From: Betaproteobacteria bacterium | GTDB lineage: Bacteria > Pseudomonadota > Gammaproteobacteria > Burkholderiales > SG8-39 | Reading direction: 5' to 3' | Length of the DNA stretch: 64,000 nucleotides | NCBI GenBank assembly: GCA_016713125.1 | Contig: JADJPT010000002.1 | Span: 124,001 to 188,000 of the forward strand | Shown here: positions 60,796 through 64,000 of the stretch, in pieces | Layout of the letters: every line of letters begins with the position of its first letter | Numbering within the stretch: the first letter of the stretch is position 1 | Notes under the pieces: model-generated | Told to the model about the DNA's origin: nothing | The model's database searches: none | Seen by the model: only the letters and a program-made list of their open reading frames with translations | Made by a program: the position numbers and the translations under genes

Positions 60796-62889
60796 ATGAG
60801 TGAAGCAGTCAAGTATTCCGTGCGTGACGGCGTGGCCGTCATCGAGATGAACAACCCGCCGGTGAATGGCCTGGGCAGCGTGCTGCGCCCCGGCATCATG
60901 GACGGACTGAACAAGGCCGCGGCCGATCCGGCGGTCAAGGCCCTGGTGATCATGGGCACGCTCAAGGCCTTCTCGGGCGGCGCCGACATCCGCGAGTTCA
61001 ACACGCCCAAGTCGACCATGTCGCCGACCCTGCACGAGATCATCGTCGTGCAGGACGGCTTCCCCAAGCCCATCGTCGCCGCCATCGGCGGCTTCGCGCT
61101 GGGCGGCGGACTGGAGCTCGCGCTGGCCTGCCACTACCGCGTGGCCGCACCCAAGACCCAGCTCGGCCTGCCCGAAGTGAAGCTCGGCCTGCTGCCCGGC
61201 GCCGGCGGCACGCAGCGCCTGCCGCGCGTGGTCGGTGCCACCGAAGCCCTGAAGATGATGACCACCGGCAACGCGGTCAGCGCCGAGAAAGGCAAGGAAC
61301 TGGGCCTGATCGAGGAAGTCGTGCAGGGCGACCTGCTGGAGGGCGCCATCGCCTTCGCGAAGAAGCTGGTGGCCGAGGGCAAGGGCCCGCGCCGCGTGCG
61401 CGACCTGACGGTCAAGGTCGACGGCGATCCGCAGGCCTTCTTCGCCGCGGCGCGCGCCGACCTGGAGAAGAGCGCGCGCGGCTTCCCGGCCCCGCTGCAG
61501 ATCCTCGGTTGCGTCGAAGCCGCCGCCACCCTGCCCTTCGACGAGGGCCGCGCGGAGGAACGCCGCCGCTTCCAGATCCTGGTCGAGGGCAGCGAATCGA
61601 AGGCGCTGCGCCACATGTTCTTCGCCGAGCGCCAGACCACCAAGATCCCCGACGTCCCGGAAGACACGCCGGTGCGCAAGCTCGACAAGGCCGCGATGAT
61701 CGGCGCCGGCACCATGGGCGGCGGCATCACCATGAGCTTCGTCAACGCCGGCATCCCGGTGACGCTGGTCGACACCTCGCAGGAGTCGCTGGACAAGGGC
61801 CTGGCCACGATCCGCAAGAACTACTCCAACACCGTGTCCAAGGGCCGCCTCAAGCAGGAGGACATGGACAAGCGCATGGCGATGATCACGCCCAGCCTGG
61901 ACCTGAACGCGGTGAAGGACGCCGACATCGTCATCGAGGCCGTGTTCGAGAAGATGGACATCAAACAGGAACTGTTCGGCAAGCTCGACGCGATCGCCAA
62001 GCCGGGCGCCATCCTCGCCACCAACACCTCGACGCTGGACATCAACGTGATCGCCGCCGCCACCAAGCGGCCCGGCGACGTGATCGGCCTGCACTTCTTT
62101 TCGCCGGCCAACGTCATGCGCCTGCTGGAAGTGGTGCGCGGCGCGAAGACCGCCAAGGACGTGCTGGCCACCGCCATGGCGCTGGGCAAGAAGCTCAAGA
62201 AGGTGCCGGTGGTCTCGGGCGTCTGCGACGGCTTCATCGGCAACCGCATGATGGAGAAGTACGGCATCCAGGCCTGGTACCTGCTCGACGAAGGCGCCAC
62301 CCCGCAGCAGATCGACGCGGCGATGAAGAAGTTCGGCCTGGCCATGGGCCCCTTCACCATGTACGACATGGCCGGCCTGGATGTGGGCTTCTACGTGCGC
62401 AAGCGCCGCGTCGCCGAGCGTCCGGACTACGCCTATTCGCGCATCGTCGACCGCGTCTGCGAGGCGGGCCGCTTCGGCCAGAAGACCGGCAAGGGCTGGT
62501 ACCGCTACGAAGCCGGCGACCGCACCCCGCGCCCCGACCCCGAGTTCGACAAGATCCTCGCCGACTACCGCAAGGAGATCGGCGTCACGCCGCGGCAGAT
62601 CTCCGACGAGGAGATCGTCGAGCGCCTGATCTACGCGATGGTCAACGAGGCGGCCAAGATCCTCGAGGAAGGCATCGCGCTGCGCGCCTCGGACATCGAC
62701 ACCGTGTACATGACCGGCTACGGCTTCCCGCACTACCGCGGCGGACCGATGTTCTACGCCGACACCGTCGGCCTGCCCAAGGTGCTGGCCGCGGTGGAGA
62801 AGTTCCACCAGGGCTACCAGGGCGGGCAATGGAAGCCGGCGCCGCTGCTGGTGAAGCTGGCCAAGGAAGGCAAGGGCTTCAATGGCTGA
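60796..62889 (+). CDS. Bifunctional enoyl-CoA hydratase / 3-hydroxyacyl-CoA dehydrogenase (FadJ/FadB-like)
   Basis: 697 residues. The N-terminal crotonase domain has the CoA pocket (AFSGGADIREF), GGFALGGGLELALACHYR and GLPEVKLGLLPGAGGTQRLP, with both catalytic glutamates (GGGLE and LPE). The dehydrogenase half has NAD motif AMIGAGTMGGGITMSFVNAG near residue 297, IEAVFEKMDIKQELF, the catalytic-His segment GLHFFSPANVMRLLEVVR, and two C-terminal helical domains ending near the GFPHYRGGPM motif. ATG 60796 has CCGGAGAA upstream. It would perform the hydration and dehydrogenation steps on acyl-CoA chains released by ring cleavage; general fatty-acid oxidation is the alternative. Confidence 0.92.
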   Translation: MSEAVKYSVRDGVAVIEMNNPPVNGLGSVLRPGIMDGLNKAAADPAVKALVIMGTLKAFSGGADIREFNTPKSTMSPTLHEIIVVQDGFPKPIVAAIGGFALGGGLELALACHYRVAAPKTQLGLPEVKLGLLPGAGGTQRLPRVVGATEALKMMTTGNAVSAEKGKELGLIEEVVQGDLLEGAIAFAKKLVAEGKGPRRVRDLTVKVDGDPQAFFAAARADLEKSARGFPAPLQILGCVEAAATLPFDEGRAEERRRFQILVEGSESKALRHMFFAERQTTKIPDVPEDTPVRKLDKAAMIGAGTMGGGITMSFVNAGIPVTLVDTSQESLDKGLATIRKNYSNTVSKGRLKQEDMDKRMAMITPSLDLNAVKDADIVIEAVFEKMDIKQELFGKLDAIAKPGAILATNTSTLDINVIAAATKRPGDVIGLHFFSPANVMRLLEVVRGAKTAKDVLATAMALGKKLKKVPVVSGVCDGFIGNRMMEKYGIQAWYLLDEGATPQQIDAAMKKFGLAMGPFTMYDMAGLDVGFYVRKRRVAERPDYAYSRIVDRVCEAGRFGQKTGKGWYRYEAGDRTPRPDPEFDKILADYRKEIGVTPRQISDEEIVERLIYAMVNEAAKILEEGIALRASDIDTVYMTGYGFPHYRGGPMFYADTVGLPKVLAAVEKFHQGYQGGQWKPAPLLVKLAKEGKGFNG

Positions 62890-62914
62890 TCGCCGGCCCG
62901 CGCGGCAGGCCTAG

Positions 62915-63793
62915 GTGAACGCGGGCGCGAGGCGCGCGCTGCACCTCGCCCTGCTGCCGGGCCTGGCCGCGGCGCTGGGCTTCGGCGCCTCGAACGTGCT
63001 GGGCAAGCTGGCCCTGCTCAGCGGCACCGATGTGCTGGCGATGGTCAGCTTTCGCGGCTGCGTCGGCGTCGTCTGCGTGTGGGCCTGGCTGCGCCTGTCG
63101 CCGCCGGCGCGCACGCACACGCCGCACGAGCGCAACATCGCGCTGGCCCTCGGCCTGCTGTTCGCGGCCAACACCTTCGCGGTGTTCAAGGCCATCGAAC
63201 ACGTGCCGGTGCCGATCGCCGTGCTGGCCTATTTCATCTATCCGCTGCTGACCGGCGTGTTCGGCGCGCTGACCGGCCTGGACCGGCTGGGCTGGCGCGG
63301 CGCGCTCACCGCGCTGGCCGCCTTCGCCGGCCTGGCGCTGATGATAGGTGCGCACGCCGGGCAGCTCTCGCCCGTCGGCCTGGGCTGGGCTTTCTTCGGC
63401 GCGGCCTGCCGCACCGTGATGCTGCTGCTGCAGCGCGCGGCCCTGCCGCAGGCCGATTCGCGGCTGACCAGCGGCTGGTCGCTGCTGTCCTCGACCGTGG
63501 TGCTGGTGCTGCTGTGCCTGTCCACGCAGTCCTGGGGACTGCCGCAGGGCGCCGTCGGCTGGGGCAGTTTCCTCGGCGTGAGCCTGCTGACCACGGTGGC
63601 CATCGTCGCCCTATACGCCTCGACCGCGCGCATCGGCCCGTTCCGCACCGCGCTGGTCATGAACCTGGAACCGGTGACCTCGATCCTGCTCAGCGCCCTG
63701 GTGCTCGGCGAGTCCATCGGCGGGATGCAATTGCTCGGCGCGGCTGTCATGATCGCCAGCCTGGTGGCCTTCCAGTTCCGTAACAACCCGTGA
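62915..63793 (+). CDS. DMT-superfamily (EamA) transporter
   Basis: 292 residues from GTG 62915, with about ten hydrophobic segments arranged as two EamA repeats (first around GLAAALGFGASNVLGKLALL, second around GLGWAFFGAACRTVMLLLQR) and the typical C-terminal helix LLGAAVMIASLVAFQF after the GES-type turn (VLGESIGG). EamA proteins mostly export amino acids or metabolites. Whether it belongs to the catabolic locus is unclear. Its stop overlaps the next start (GTGA). Confidence 0.87.
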   Translation: MNAGARRALHLALLPGLAAALGFGASNVLGKLALLSGTDVLAMVSFRGCVGVVCVWAWLRLSPPARTHTPHERNIALALGLLFAANTFAVFKAIEHVPVPIAVLAYFIYPLLTGVFGALTGLDRLGWRGALTALAAFAGLALMIGAHAGQLSPVGLGWAFFGAACRTVMLLLQRAALPQADSRLTSGWSLLSSTVVLVLLCLSTQSWGLPQGAVGWGSFLGVSLLTTVAIVALYASTARIGPFRTALVMNLEPVTSILLSALVLGESIGGMQLLGAAVMIASLVAFQFRNNP

Positions 63794-64000
63794 TCACCGA
63801 TCCCTGGTTCTACCTCGCGGCCGTGCCGGCCATGCTGATCTTCGGCATCTCGAAGTCCGGCTTCGCCGGCAGCTTCGGCATCCTGTCGGTGCCCCTGATG
63901 GCCCTGGTGATCCCGCCGGCGCAGGCCGCCGCCATCATGCTGCCCCTGCTGTGCGTGATGGATGCCGGCGCGGTGTGGGCCTACCGCAGGACCTGGGACC
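63790..64000 (+). CDS. TauE/SafE family sulfite exporter-type membrane protein (truncated by window edge)
   Basis: GTG 63790 overlaps the EamA stop and opens a frame that runs off the window after 70 residues. It reads two hydrophobic segments (FYLAAVPAMLIFGISKSGFA and AAAIMLPLLCVMDAGAVWAY); the GISKSGFAGSFGILSVPLMA motif is typical of TauE/SafE proteins, which transport anions such as sulfite or sulfoacetate. Only the N-terminus is present. Confidence 0.75.
   Translation, partial: MITDPWFYLAAVPAMLIFGISKSGFAGSFGILSVPLMALVIPPAQAAAIMLPLLCVMDAGAVWAYRRTWD

Noticed and set aside
60031..62829. A 932-codon open frame antisense to hyuB and the FadJ-like gene
   Set aside because: Shadow of GC-rich codon use; composition is low-complexity (His, Arg, Ala, Gly, Val) with no recognisable domain, and the plus-strand genes are clear.

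Overview
The window looks like part of a betaproteobacterial chromosome, most likely Burkholderiales. The evidence is conserved gene order: rpsB-tsf-pyrH divergent from map-glnD; smc-zipA-ligA; a dapC-dapD-PilT/PilU-type-ATPase-dapE-prmB run; rimP-nusA-infB-rbfA-truB-rpsO-pnp; and scpA-scpB-rluB next to trpS. No insertion sequence, prophage, CRISPR array or rRNA was seen. The longest stretch without a gene is about 295 bases (1889-2183), and it holds the rpsB promoter and leader.

Positions 1-37.7 kb are core genome. From left to right: translation factors (pyrH partial, tsf, rpsB, map), nitrogen sensing (glnD), then a minus-strand block of def, a methylthioinosine phosphorylase, hpt, galU, ligA, zipA and smc. 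Next come plus-strand queF, dapC, dapD, a pilus retraction ATPase, dapE and prmB, then three tRNA genes (Pro, Arg, His) and dksA. A long minus-strand run follows: pnp, rpsO, truB, rbfA, infB, nusA, rimP, rluB, scpB, scpA, trpS, an M50 protease, a Sua5/YrdC protein, a PHP-domain RNase AM-type protein and an alpha/beta hydrolase. A gamma-carbonic-anhydrase-like protein then switches to the plus strand.

Positions 37.7-62.9 kb are an accessory catabolic locus, almost all on the plus strand with many ATGA stop/start overlaps. It holds an SDR and a DapA-family lyase, a very large FAD/Fe-S oxidoreductase fusion, a TetR regulator, a molybdenum hydroxylase (FAD subunit plus a fused 2Fe-2S/Mo subunit), a 6-hydroxynicotinate-reductase-like Fe-S protein, UPF0280 and AA_synth family proteins, a secreted thioredoxin-fold protein, a branched-chain-type ABC importer with fused permeases, an ATP-dependent lactam/hydantoin hydrolase pair (HyuA/HyuB) flanking a duplicated small protein, and a FadJ-like bifunctional beta-oxidation enzyme. 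The most economical reading is a pathway that imports an N-heteroaromatic acid (nicotinate-like), hydroxylates it, reduces the ring, opens the resulting lactam using ATP and feeds the chain into CoA-linked beta-oxidation. The substrate is inferred. An EamA exporter and a truncated TauE/SafE protein close the window.

Two global properties matter for using this annotation. First, about sixteen otherwise intact genes carry one or more single-base frameshifts, mostly in homopolymer or GC-repeat runs; this looks like uncorrected sequencing error rather than mass gene decay, so I give full-length coordinates and mark each break. Second, base composition drifts from about 53-55% GC on the left to about 72% on the right (spot counts of single 60-base lines), with the change falling inside the conserved pnp-nusA region.
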